A stretch of DNA of 64,000 nt from RHLJ01 sp965212165 (GTDB taxonomy: Bacteria; Bacteroidota; Rhodothermia; Balneolales; Balneolaceae), in the NCBI GenBank assembly GCA_965212165.1, contig OZ243096.1, forward strand, positions 620,001 through 684,000, in the 5' to 3' direction. Positions within the stretch are counted from its first letter, which is position 1; every line of letters begins with the position of its first letter. This document shows, in pieces, positions 1-8,518 of this stretch. The position numbers and the translations under genes are program-made. The notes beneath the pieces were generated by a model. It made no database searches. It saw only the letters and a list, made by a program, of their open reading frames with translations, and was not told the DNA's origin.

Positions 1-1334
1 ATAGCTTCAATATTTTCTCTACCACCGTATTTATTTGGAATCCACTCCCCGTCCTCTCTTGAGTAATCTAAGTAGAGCATCGAAGCAACCGCATCAACCC
101 TTAATCCATCAATATGAAATTTATCGCACCAATACAGTGCATTTGAGATAAGAAAGTTTTGAACTTCAGTTCTTCCAAAATTGAAAATGCATGTTCCCCA
201 ATCTTTGTGCTCACCCTGTCTAGCGTCTTCATGCTCAAACAAGCCTGTTCCATCGAATCGTCGAAGACCATGATCGTCTTTGGCAAAATGTGCTGGAACC
301 CAATCAACTAAAACTCCAATTCCTGCTTTGTGACACTCATCAACGAAATACATTAAATCATGAGGTGAGCCAAAACGACTAGTCGGAGCATAATATCCTG
401 TAATTTGATAGCCCCAAGATGGATCATATGGATGTTCCGCAATTGGTAATAATTCAACATGGGTATATCCCATGTCTTTAACATAAGGAACTAGGTGCTC
501 TGCTAAATCTCGATAACTCAAAAATCCTGGCTTTTCTCCAACTTTTCTTCTCCAAGAACCCGGATGTACTTCATATATAAGAATTGGTTTATCCTTGGCT
601 TGAGTTTCAGAGCGATTTTCTGTCCACTTCTTATCTCCCCATTTATATCCTTCTAAATCATAAACCTTAGAAGCAGTTCCAGGCCTTAACTCTGCACTAA
701 ATGCAAATGGATCTGCTTTTTTGAGTGGAGGGTCTTGCACTGGAGACTTAATTTCAAACTTATAATGATCACCTACAGTAACATGTGGAATAAATACCTC
801 CCACAACCCTTGATCATGAAATTTACGCATTCGATGAACACGTCCGTCCCAATTATTAAATGATCCGATAACACTTACACGTGTTGCACTTGGAGCGGAT
901 ACAACAAAATGAGTTCCATTAACCCCATCAACTTCTTTAAGGTGAGCACCCATAAAGTGGTAAGCTTGGTGATGATTCCCCTCTCCCCAAAGCTGTAAAT
1001 CAAATTCACTAATTAGAGATCCATACACATAGGCATCATTGATTGTGTACACATCACCATCATAAGGTTCTATAGTTAAGGTATATTCAAACGTATTTTT
1101 CCTTTTAGGAAACACATACTCAAAGAGCCCTTCTTGGGAGATTCTCTTAAGTTCAACAGGCTTCGAACTCCCTATATTTACAAAAACTTGCTTTGCTTCC
1201 GGTCTAAAAGCACGTAAAACTAACTTATTACTCCCTCCAACTTTGATGGAGTGAAGTCCCAGTACTGAGAATGGGTCTCCATGTGAACCATCAGATATTG
1301 TTTTTATTATTTCTGCCGTTAATTTTATGCTCAT
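1..1334 (-). CDS. glgB: 1,4-alpha-glucan branching enzyme, 3' end cut off by window edge
   Basis: Branching enzyme of glycogen synthesis (GH13), which cuts alpha-1,4 chains and re-attaches them as alpha-1,6 branches in the cytoplasm. The frame opens at an ATG on the minus strand (1334; MSIKLTAEIIK...) and runs without a stop to the window edge, giving about 444 residues of a protein usually 630-730 long. An N-terminal CBM48-like region (GDPFSVLGLH; SVIGSFNNWDGR) precedes the catalytic barrel. The last visible part contains HIDGLRVDAVASMLYLDYSR, in which Asp414 is the expected catalytic nucleophile. The acid Glu and third Asp lie beyond the window. It is divergent from the LolC/E-like gene, and glgP lies 12 kb away, so the glycogen genes are scattered rather than in one operon. 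Identification is firm. Confidence 0.95.
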   Translation of the reverse strand, partial: MSIKLTAEIIKTISDGSHGDPFSVLGLHSIKVGGSNKLVLRAFRPEAKQVFVNIGSSKPVELKRISQEGLFEYVFPKRKNTFEYTLTIEPYDGDVYTINDAYVYGSLISEFDLQLWGEGNHHQAYHFMGAHLKEVDGVNGTHFVVSAPSATRVSVIGSFNNWDGRVHRMRKFHDQGLWEVFIPHVTVGDHYKFEIKSPVQDPPLKKADPFAFSAELRPGTASKVYDLEGYKWGDKKWTENRSETQAKDKPILIYEVHPGSWRRKVGEKPGFLSYRDLAEHLVPYVKDMGYTHVELLPIAEHPYDPSWGYQITGYYAPTSRFGSPHDLMYFVDECHKAGIGVLVDWVPAHFAKDDHGLRRFDGTGLFEHEDARQGEHKDWGTCIFNFGRTEVQNFLISNALYWCDKFHIDGLRVDAVASMLYLDYSREDGEWIPNKYGGRENIEA

Positions 1335-1435
1335 AACTGATTGTATTAGAAGGGGCAAAAATATAACAATTTTACAATAAAGCGTTTCGGCAGATTTTGA
1401 AGTGTTTCCGATTCCACTATTCTCTATTTTTAGAT

Positions 1436-2662
1436 ATGGATAATACCAGTTTCATTGCTCGCAGATATCTATTTTCGCGAAAGCATATCTCATTAATTTC
1501 AACACTTACTTACATTAGCATAGCTGGTGTGACTATTGGTACTGCACTTTTAATTGTGGTTCTATCAGTATTCAATGGTTTTTTTGATGTGATTAAGAGT
1601 TTACTTCTCTCTTATGACCCCGATATTCGAATCGAATCATCTTCATCTTCTATTTTTAATGAGAATCAACAGCTTATTGATGAGTTAAACTCCATTCCTG
1701 AAATCAAAGTGTTCTCACCTTATGTTGAAGGCAAAGCACTCTTAAGTTATAAAAACGATGGAAGTACAGTGGTAGAGGTTAAAGGTATTGATACACAGCA
1801 GTTTTACGAACTCGTTAATATTGAAGAAAGCGTAACCTCAGGTGTTTTTGAGGTAGGAGTTAGGAATCGTAAACCAGGCGCAGTAATTCCTGAACAACTT
1901 AGAGCTGAAATGATGCTTAAATCGGGTGATGAGATTGCGCTATTGAGCGCTTCTGGAATGAGAAAAGCACTAACACAAATTACTGTTCCTCGCTCTTTTA
2001 GGTTTGATGTAAGGGGAGCCTATTTTTTACAACAGGTGGCTGATGGGCCTCAAGTTTTTATTGATATTAAAGCAGCTCAGCGTTTATTCAATTCTAGAAA
2101 TGGTATTTCGGGAGTTGATGTAAAACTATTAAATAATGCAGATGCATCATATGTTAAAAGCATCCTTGAAGCTCGACTTGATGATAGTTACAAAATTTCT
2201 ACTTGGTATGATCTCCAAAAACCTCTTTATGATGTCATGAATCTTGAAAAGTGGGGTGCTTATGTAATTCTTATGATTATTGTAGTAGTAGCAGTTCTTA
2301 ACATTATTGGTTCTCTAACTATGATTGTTATTCAAAAGCGTAGAGATATTGGGATTTTAATTTCAATGGGTTATTCGAAGTCGAGTATCAAATCAATTTT
2401 TAGAAAACAGGGCCTTTTTATTGGTTTAATTGGCTGTGGAATAGGGGGTTCGTTGGGCTTTATACTCTGTTGGATACAACAAGAATTTGGGATAATTAAA
2501 CTTTCCTCTGCATTTATAATCGATGCTTATCCAGTAGATGTTCGCTTACTTGATGTTTCCATTATTCTTATTGGTAGCCTTATTCTATGTCTTGCTGCGA
2601 GCTGGTTTCCATCAAAAAGAGCTTCAGAAATACAGCCCGCTGAAGCAATTAGATTTGAGTAA
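1436..2662 (+). CDS. LolC/LolE-type ABC transporter permease (FtsX family)
   Basis: Inner-membrane permease of the LolCE/MacB-like family, which together with a LolD-type ATPase releases outer-membrane lipoproteins from the inner membrane to the carrier LolA. The protein has the family layout: a short cytoplasmic start (FIARRYLFSRK), one membrane helix at about residues 22-45, a roughly 220-residue periplasmic MacB-like domain, and three C-terminal helices (from about residue 268) with the FtsX-type MIVIQKRRDIGILISMGYS loop. I chose ATG 1436 (408 aa) because family members begin close to the FIARRY motif. A TTG at 1397 would add 13 residues that do not look conserved. No LolD ATPase gene is next to it. 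LolC and LolE cannot be told apart by eye. Confidence 0.85.
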   Translation: MDNTSFIARRYLFSRKHISLISTLTYISIAGVTIGTALLIVVLSVFNGFFDVIKSLLLSYDPDIRIESSSSSIFNENQQLIDELNSIPEIKVFSPYVEGKALLSYKNDGSTVVEVKGIDTQQFYELVNIEESVTSGVFEVGVRNRKPGAVIPEQLRAEMMLKSGDEIALLSASGMRKALTQITVPRSFRFDVRGAYFLQQVADGPQVFIDIKAAQRLFNSRNGISGVDVKLLNNADASYVKSILEARLDDSYKISTWYDLQKPLYDVMNLEKWGAYVILMIIVVVAVLNIIGSLTMIVIQKRRDIGILISMGYSKSSIKSIFRKQGLFIGLIGCGIGGSLGFILCWIQQEFGIIKLSSAFIIDAYPVDVRLLDVSIILIGSLILCLAASWFPSKRASEIQPAEAIRFE

Positions 2663-2785
2663 GAAGGCAAATGACGAATAGAGTAAGATCATGAATGTTA
2701 CTATCCAGTCAATAAACTATTTTGGATGAGCTGATGGAATATTCTTAGTATTTAACATTTCAAAGTTCCGGTAAATGTGAAAATA

Positions 2786-4468
2786 CTACTCATTATAAAC
2801 ATCAGGTAAATCATTCTCATAAAGAATTACATCACCTACTTTTGCGAAATCTCGTACTATATCATTTGCTTCAAATAGGCTGCTCGCCACTTTAACATTT
2901 TCCATTGAGTCACTAATTTCTGAAATGCCCTCCAGAATTGGTTTAGCTCTTTCTTCTCCTACCAATACAATTAAGTCTAGATTTGCCTCTGCTATTGCGG
3001 TCCCGAATTTTTTATTTTCTTCATATTCCAAATCACCAAGCTCTACCATTCCAGGAGTTATTATGATACGTTTTCCACTTTCAAATTGACCTAAAATTTC
3101 CACAGCATTTTTTGCGCCAACCGGATTTGAATTGAACGCATCATCAATAATATATAATTCGCCTTGTTGTTTAAGTTCTAATCGATGTTCAACCGGTTCA
3201 ATATTTTTTGCTGCGATCGCCATCGTTTTTGGCCTAATACCTAAGTGATAAGCGGCCCCAATTGCTAATAGCATATTCTGAATATTATGAACCCCTAGAA
3301 GACGAGTTTGAAAAATCTCATTATCCTCTTCGAAAGTTACTTTAAATCGAGAACCTGATGTATTATATGATATTTCCCCAGCTTGAATATCACCAGAACT
3401 TAAGCCAACATGATATCTTTTAATTTCTTCACGACCTGAGCCCATAACGCTAACTAAAGGGTCATCTGCATTAAGAATAGCGACGCCATTTTTCTCAAGA
3501 TTGTCAACAAGCTTACCTTTCTCTGTAGCAATTACTTCTTGTGAACCAAATGTTTCAAGATGTGCTAATCCAACATTGGTAATAATTGAAATATCTGGTT
3601 TAGCGATATCACAGAGTTCTTGAATATTACCTTTATATCTAGCTCCCATTTCTAGAATTAGAATCTGATGATGAGATTGAAGGTCGTTATTAATCACCTT
3701 ACATATTCCCATTGGGGTATTATAACTACCTGGTGTAGTACACACACTATATCTCTCTTTAAGTAGGTCCCTAACCATAAACTTAGTACTAGTTTTACCA
3801 TAGCTTCCAGTTAGAGCAATTACTTTAAGGTGAGGCATTGAAGCTAGCTTCTTTCTAGCCTTTCTTTTAAACCCATTTTGGATATTCTTTTCGATCGGCT
3901 TTGTGATCACACTACCAAAGAATATTGTGAACGGAATAATGACGGCGCCAAATATCCAACCAAAAACTAAAAGAATTACGTCAAACGAGAGAAAACCGGG
4001 ATCATAAGTTGAAACTCCAACCCAAAGAAAAGGCATCAATCCTGAATAAGACCATGTAGTGAAAAAGATAGGGATAAATAAACATGAGGCTACAACTGGA
4101 ACTATTAACCGTTTCATCCTTGAAGTGAGTACTAAAGGCTTCTTTACTTTATCAGCCTTATACCTCTTTATACTTGCAAACCAATAAAATGAAAGAGTAA
4201 AAAGAATTACAGTTTTAGATGACTTTGTAATTTCAATTTCAAGCCAATCTAAACCGACGACAACAATAAAAAGTAGTACGTTAAATATGGCTAGATCTGC
4301 GGGAATTACTTTTTTCTCCCAGTGTTCTCTCAACCAATGCCAATACTCGTTTGGTTTATAGCCCACTTGTTGAAATACATGAAGAAAAAACTTGGTTCTG
4401 TACCAATAGTATCTGAAAAATACTAAACAGAAAACGATGGATAGAACATCAAGAATAGTATAATACAC
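2786..4468 (-). CDS. Membrane-anchored Mur ligase family protein (MurF-like)
   Basis: ATP-dependent amide ligase of the Mur family with an N-terminal membrane region that cytoplasmic MurF lacks. Residues 1-210 hold five or so hydrophobic segments (about 3-19, 56-75, 86-100, 121-150, 160-186) separated by basic loops. The central ATPase domain begins with the P-loop GSYGKTST at 221-228, followed by EMGARYKGNI and TNVGLAHLETFGS, as in MurF. The C-terminal domain has HRLELK and DDAFNSNPVGA, the MurF substrate/ADP region. The start is a GTG at 4468. It is a single gene, divergent from the nucleotidyltransferase and not in a dcw cluster. It may be the cell's MurF, but the membrane region suggests a ligase acting on a lipid-linked or other envelope substrate. 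Family firm, substrate unknown. Confidence 0.8.
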   Translation of the reverse strand: MYYTILDVLSIVFCLVFFRYYWYRTKFFLHVFQQVGYKPNEYWHWLREHWEKKVIPADLAIFNVLLFIVVVGLDWLEIEITKSSKTVILFTLSFYWFASIKRYKADKVKKPLVLTSRMKRLIVPVVASCLFIPIFFTTWSYSGLMPFLWVGVSTYDPGFLSFDVILLVFGWIFGAVIIPFTIFFGSVITKPIEKNIQNGFKRKARKKLASMPHLKVIALTGSYGKTSTKFMVRDLLKERYSVCTTPGSYNTPMGICKVINNDLQSHHQILILEMGARYKGNIQELCDIAKPDISIITNVGLAHLETFGSQEVIATEKGKLVDNLEKNGVAILNADDPLVSVMGSGREEIKRYHVGLSSGDIQAGEISYNTSGSRFKVTFEEDNEIFQTRLLGVHNIQNMLLAIGAAYHLGIRPKTMAIAAKNIEPVEHRLELKQQGELYIIDDAFNSNPVGAKNAVEILGQFESGKRIIITPGMVELGDLEYEENKKFGTAIAEANLDLIVLVGEERAKPILEGISEISDSMENVKVASSLFEANDIVRDFAKVGDVILYENDLPDVYNE

Positions 4469-4518
4469 TAGCTGTCTTTTTAAATTAAAGTAATGTTTTT
4501 ATTAGCTTATAAATCTGG

Positions 4519-4532
4519 TCGAATTTATTCGA
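4519..4532. promoter_or_regulatory. Small inverted repeat in a divergent promoter region
   Basis: TCGAAT, 2 bases, ATTCGA: perfect 6-base arms in the 125-base gap between the divergent Mur ligase and nucleotidyltransferase genes. Its position would suit an operator, but it is short and no repressor is known, so this is only a possibility. Confidence 0.2.
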
Positions 4533-4593
4533 ACTCATCTGTATATTCATACCATAATAAGGCTAAAGTTTTCTAAAATAAGAAGAAAAATAT

Positions 4594-5595
4594 ATGAAAT
4601 TAATTATCCCAATGGCGGGAAGGGGCACCCGAGTTCGTCCACATTCTCATACCGTTCCTAAACCGTTATTACCTGTAGCAGGAACAATGATAATTGAAAG
4701 ACTTGTGGAAACGTTTATTCGAACACTTGACAGGAAAATACTTGAAATAGTCTACATTTTAGGGCCTGATTTTGGACAAGATATTAAGGATCAACTCATA
4801 GAAATGAGTAGCAGGCATGAAGCAAAGGCAACTTTTCGAGTTCAGTTCCCAGCACTTGGTACTGCCCATGCAGTTGCTTGTGCTAATGATGACCTTGATG
4901 GTGAAGTAATCATTGCATTTGCTGATACACTATTTGATAGTCATGAAAAATTTAACCTTGATGGTGCTGATAGTGTAATTTGGCTTAAAAGAGTGGAAGA
5001 TCCTTCTCGTTTTGGTGTAGCCGTACATGAAGGTGATACTATTACTGGTTTTGTTGAAAAACCGAAGGAATTTATTTCTGACCTTGCAATTATTGGTGTT
5101 TACTACTTCAAAGATGGTCAAGAATTAAAGCGTCAAGTAAATCGCGTTATGGAGGAGGATATTAAAGGTCCTGGAGGAGAATATTTCTTAACTGTTGCTC
5201 TTGATAATATGATTAATGAGGGAAAGGTGTTTAAGATAGCTACTGTCGATGAATGGCTCGATTGTGGAACTTTGCCAGCATGGCTTGAAACATCTGGTGA
5301 AATTGTAGCAAAAGAAAATCATACTTTTGATCCTTCTCATTATCCAAACTCAACTATTATACCGCCTGTTTTTATAGCTAAAGGTGTAAAAATTGAAAAT
5401 AGTACCATAGGGCCTAAAGTAAGTATTGAGAAAGGCTCAGTAATAAAAAGTTCGACTATCGAGAATACAATTATTAGAGAAAATGCTTCACTTGATAGCG
5501 TTATTACTAGTGGTTCAACCATTGGATCTCATACTTCTCTTAAAAATGTAAACGGAAAAGTTGATGTAGGAGACCACTCCATTATTGAACTTTAA
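4594..5595 (+). CDS. Sugar-1-phosphate nucleotidyltransferase with left-handed beta-helix tail
   Basis: NTP_transferase family enzyme that makes NDP-sugars from NTP and sugar-1-phosphate for envelope polysaccharides. The N-terminus carries the family signature MAGRGTRVRPHS...PKPLLPVAG (residues 7-30), with the conserved G-x-G-T-R and Lys23. GEYFLTVALD and EWLDCGT match the sugar-binding part seen in RmlA/GalU-like proteins. The last 80 residues or so are hexapeptide-like repeats (IENSTIGPKVSIEKGSVI and following), predicting a left-handed beta-helix as in GlmU or archaeal RmlA-like enzymes, though no acetyltransferase active site is evident. At 333 residues it is typical of the glucose-1-phosphate thymidylyl/uridylyltransferase group. 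The exact NTP and sugar cannot be read from sequence. It ends 5 bases from the convergent pseudopilin operon. Confidence 0.85.
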   Translation: MKLIIPMAGRGTRVRPHSHTVPKPLLPVAGTMIIERLVETFIRTLDRKILEIVYILGPDFGQDIKDQLIEMSSRHEAKATFRVQFPALGTAHAVACANDDLDGEVIIAFADTLFDSHEKFNLDGADSVIWLKRVEDPSRFGVAVHEGDTITGFVEKPKEFISDLAIIGVYYFKDGQELKRQVNRVMEEDIKGPGGEYFLTVALDNMINEGKVFKIATVDEWLDCGTLPAWLETSGEIVAKENHTFDPSHYPNSTIIPPVFIAKGVKIENSTIGPKVSIEKGSVIKSSTIENTIIRENASLDSVITSGSTIGSHTSLKNVNGKVDVGDHSIIEL

Positions 5596-5600
5596 GTTGT

Positions 5601-6983
5601 TTATAGCCAGTATAAAACTTCGTAGATGATGGTATTGCTTTCCGCTTTATCATCATCTTTTTTATTGTCCTTTTTACTGTCTTCATCTTCATCTGTTAAA
5701 TTTAAATCTGAAATAGCAGAATCAAAGCTTTCACTATGCATTATATATGTGCCTCCTGAAGCTTCAAAACTTTTAGCTACAATTGCACCAACAACGCTCG
5801 CGTTTCCAGCCAATTCAAACTTTGCATTTGGGGCATATATCATTCTAGAATATGCTTTACCATTACCAGTAATTTTTACTTTTTTACCACCTGATATGAT
5901 ATGACCTTGAATACCCCCTGACCCAGCTATTTTTAGGTTCGCATCTTCAATATAAACTCCACCATTATATTTAGTTTTACCAGTTAGTTTTAATTCTTTA
6001 CTACCTCCATAGTATGTAAATACTTTTGTTTGGTCTCCTTCATTATTAATTGAACTTGTACCATTCATCTTAAAGTTATTCTCTATATAAATAGTTAGCG
6101 ATCCATCTCCAATGATTTCGATATGACCTTGTTTCAGATCAAGAGTACCTAAGTATAATACTCTATCATCATTTCCTAAATTAAGCTTTAATACTGCATT
6201 ACTTTTTATGGTTAGTTTGTTAATATAATATCCATCAAAGGAGCTATAGTTAAGTTCTTTACCACTTTCTCCCATCCCAATATTTATATCTGAAGCAATA
6301 TCAACATCAGCCGGAAATTCTGGAAAGGCTGGTAGGGTGTAACTGATTTCTTCTTGTAGATTTTCAATTGTACCATCAATATTTCCATCACGTTTATTAC
6401 CTTGATTTACTGTTTTGTTTATATTTGCTTCAGGTCCGATATATAAATCTCCAGTAAGTTTTGTAGCACTTGTAAATACGATGCCTTTACTTTTATCAGT
6501 ATTTGAACCTGCATCTCCAATTATTTTTGCCTGACCGGACAATTTTATTTCTTCCTCAACAAAGAGAGCCCACGGCAGATCTGGTTCCCATGGAGGATCT
6601 TCAACTACATTATTTGTTTTATTTATCTTAGCTTCTACTACATAAATATCTTCTCCAACTTTTGCTGTGGATCTTAGGATATAAATGTTATCTCCGGTCT
6701 CTATAAGTTTTACATTATATTGGCCGTTTAATTCTTCCCATGTATTATATGAAACTGATTCTTTTTTCCCTTCAGCTATTAATTTACCTGCATATGAATC
6801 ATTGCTATTCAACTGTCCAATAGCGGCTTCAGCTACGATATAGGCTATATTTTTTGCTTGATTCAAATTATACTTTTCAGTTATTACTAAATCTGAACGA
6901 AATTGATTTTTACGTAAACTATCAGTGTATGTAGATACACTAATGGTAAATGCCAGTACTAAAAAAACTACATATTTACCCAT
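5601..6983 (-). CDS. Exported beta-helix protein, DUF7305/PilX-like, last gene of pseudopilin-like operon
   Basis: 460-residue protein with an N-terminal hydrophobic segment (residues 3-18) that probably anchors or exports it, then a region resembling the stalk of type IV pilus-associated proteins (NLNQAKNIAYIVAEAAIGQL). From about residue 145 it has many short beta-strand repeats with G-N/S turns (for example LSGQAKIIGDAG, ITGNGKAYSRMIYAPNAKF and ELAGNASVVGAIVAKSFEAS). These look like the polymer-forming/DUF7305 domain found in PilX-like and bactofilin-like proteins, which folds as a right-handed beta-helix. The C-terminus is very acidic and lysine-rich (DEDEDSKKDNKKDDDK). It is preceded on the same strand by three small pseudopilin-like genes (gaps of 9, 0 and 60 bases), so it may be the tip or surface component of that assembly. 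Function inferred only. Confidence 0.55.
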   Translation of the reverse strand: MGKYVVFLVLAFTISVSTYTDSLRKNQFRSDLVITEKYNLNQAKNIAYIVAEAAIGQLNSNDSYAGKLIAEGKKESVSYNTWEELNGQYNVKLIETGDNIYILRSTAKVGEDIYVVEAKINKTNNVVEDPPWEPDLPWALFVEEEIKLSGQAKIIGDAGSNTDKSKGIVFTSATKLTGDLYIGPEANINKTVNQGNKRDGNIDGTIENLQEEISYTLPAFPEFPADVDIASDINIGMGESGKELNYSSFDGYYINKLTIKSNAVLKLNLGNDDRVLYLGTLDLKQGHIEIIGDGSLTIYIENNFKMNGTSSINNEGDQTKVFTYYGGSKELKLTGKTKYNGGVYIEDANLKIAGSGGIQGHIISGGKKVKITGNGKAYSRMIYAPNAKFELAGNASVVGAIVAKSFEASGGTYIMHSESFDSAISDLNLTDEDEDSKKDNKKDDDKAESNTIIYEVLYWL

Positions 6984-6992
6984 TTTGACCCC

Positions 6993-7457
6993 TTAATTTA
7001 GATTTCTTAAAAAATACCTTCTTTCTGAAAGACCAAGGTATTCTGACTTTCCTTTTACAGATTCTTCTTTCTTGCTTACAGTAATTAGACTCACGTTCAC
7101 AAACTTTGAGTTAGGCAGATATTCAAACTCTAACTTTCTAAGTCTAGCAGAAATAGACTTTATTTTTCCAGTACTGTTATTCTTTAAAAGAAGGTTATAA
7201 CCGTCTTTAAATAACTGAACCGTATCTTCTGATACTGATATATATGTGATTGTCGAGTCTTTTTCGGATAGAACTTTTTTTACTCTTGCAATTTCAACTT
7301 CAATAAACTGTTGAACATTTGTTGCTCTTTCTTGCATCTCAAAAGTCAGTCTATTTTCAATTACACTTTCCGTCATTACTTGGTTTGATTTACCAATCAT
7401 CAAAATCAACATACCAGCTATAACTGAGGTTATAATTAGTTCAATACTTACGCTCAT
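6993..7457 (-). CDS. Pseudopilin-like small membrane protein
   Basis: 154 residues: a hydrophobic N-terminal helix (MSVSIELIITSVIAGMLILM) directly followed by a long amphipathic helix (NRLTFEMQERATNVQQFIEVEI) and a beta-rich C-terminal half. This is the architecture of type II/IV minor pseudopilins, but the processing site is degenerate: no Gly precedes the hydrophobic helix, although Glu6 could play the part of the usual Glu5. The stop of the preceding gene and this start meet at 7457 (ATG shares a base with the upstream stop), indicating translational coupling. No recognised family; I infer a structural role in an envelope filament or secretion pseudopilus with its neighbours. Confidence 0.6.
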   Translation of the reverse strand: MSVSIELIITSVIAGMLILMIGKSNQVMTESVIENRLTFEMQERATNVQQFIEVEIARVKKVLSEKDSTITYISVSEDTVQLFKDGYNLLLKNNSTGKIKSISARLRKLEFEYLPNSKFVNVSLITVSKKEESVKGKSEYLGLSERRYFLRNLN

Positions 7458-7879
7458 TATGACCCTCCTTTTAATACAACAGCAGTATGTTGTGATATTT
7501 TTATGAATTCTGAGTTTTTATCAGCTTGAAATACATGTATAGTAATTACCCTACCAAACTGACCTTCAATCATTTCTTTCTCTTTTCCTAATTGATAGGT
7601 TATGGCTATTGATTGACCTAGTTGAGTTTCAAAATTTTCTCTTTTATTTACTTTTGAAACATCATTCAGACTTCCATATTGATTCTCTAGTTTATCATAT
7701 GAATCTGATATAGCAAATAATCGCTCTGTAATTGAGTTTCCAATTTCAACAGCGTCCATAACTCCTTGTTGAGTTACTACATATTTGACTGAGTTTACAT
7801 GGCTCGTTACAATGTTATTAAGTGTTACACTGTATATTACAATTGCCGAAAGTGTTAAAAGTGTTTGACCTGTTCCCAT
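7457..7879 (-). CDS. Pseudopilin-like small membrane protein
   Basis: 140 residues starting MGTGQTLLTLSAIVIYSVTL. A Gly precedes the hydrophobic helix, as at a prepilin peptidase site, but no Glu is found at +5. The helix continues into a region rich in charged and helical residues (VMDAVEIGNSITERLFAIS) and a beta-rich end (RVITIHVFQADKN). It lies between two similarly built small proteins and overlaps the next gene by one base. Proteins of this shape occur next to pilus or secretion genes in Bacteroidota-like bacteria, but I cannot name a family. No assembly ATPase, secretin or prepilin peptidase is encoded nearby. Confidence 0.6.
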   Translation of the reverse strand: MGTGQTLLTLSAIVIYSVTLNNIVTSHVNSVKYVVTQQGVMDAVEIGNSITERLFAISDSYDKLENQYGSLNDVSKVNKRENFETQLGQSIAITYQLGKEKEMIEGQFGRVITIHVFQADKNSEFIKISQHTAVVLKGGS

Positions 7880-7939
7880 ATTCTCACCACTTTTTTAAGT
7901 ATTATAAACTACATAATCTCTATTACTTAGAGACCCTCA

Positions 7940-8392
7940 TTAAAATCTGAACCCCTTTTCTGAATACCCGCTGTACACAATGGTTTCATCCCGATTATAT
8001 TTTACTTCAATAGATGTATTTACCTTTACAAATAACTTATTTGTACTTGAGTCAAATTTGAATTCAAGCTTTTCTAAGCTCAAGTCTAAGTAGTTCTTAG
8101 TCTTGTTAGTTTCGTTGTAAAAACCTAGACATCCTTCTTCTCTAAAAATAGTAAGTAAATGCCCTTCAATATCACTAAAAGTGACCTCTGAACTTGAAAC
8201 TTCGATTACTTCTTTAAGGTGTTTTAACTCTGAATTTATGATGTAAACTGCAGTTTCTGATTTATTTTGTATTTCAGAATTTAGTCTATCAGAAATGCTC
8301 TCTTCAGTAATGGTTGTTATTGTATTACCGAACAAGAAAAAGCATACTGTAGCAACTGTCATCGAAAGAATTTTAAAGGATATTGAATACAT
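7940..8392 (-). CDS. Pseudopilin-like small membrane protein, first gene of operon
   Basis: 150 residues: hydrophobic N-terminal helix (about residues 5-22), a helical stretch (ESISDRLNSEIQNKSETAVYII), then a beta-rich domain (LSLEKLEFKFDSSTNKLFVK) ending in YSGYSEKGFRF. The end resembles that of the 154-residue protein two genes downstream (LRKLEFEYLPNSKFVNV; GLSERRYFLRN), suggesting that the two are paralogues from duplication. It starts the operon; the 126-base AT-rich gap before it separates it from the divergent GH26-like gene and presumably holds both promoters. Function unknown, inferred envelope structure. Confidence 0.6.
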   Translation of the reverse strand: MYSISFKILSMTVATVCFFLFGNTITTITEESISDRLNSEIQNKSETAVYIINSELKHLKEVIEVSSSEVTFSDIEGHLLTIFREEGCLGFYNETNKTKNYLDLSLEKLEFKFDSSTNKLFVKVNTSIEVKYNRDETIVYSGYSEKGFRF

Positions 8393-8518
8393 AACAGTTT
8401 ATTAAGATTTTTTAATATTAGAATTTATTAATATTCAAATATAAAAACAACACTTTTTAATTTTTATTCACTAAATAATTGATACTATTGCATTAAAATT
8501 GAAAACTAGCAGTAGATC

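Noticed and set aside
2663..2785. Weak hairpin ACATTT / AAATGT after the LolC/E-like gene
   Set aside because: Six-base A/T stem with a 12-base loop and no T-run; too weak for a terminator call.
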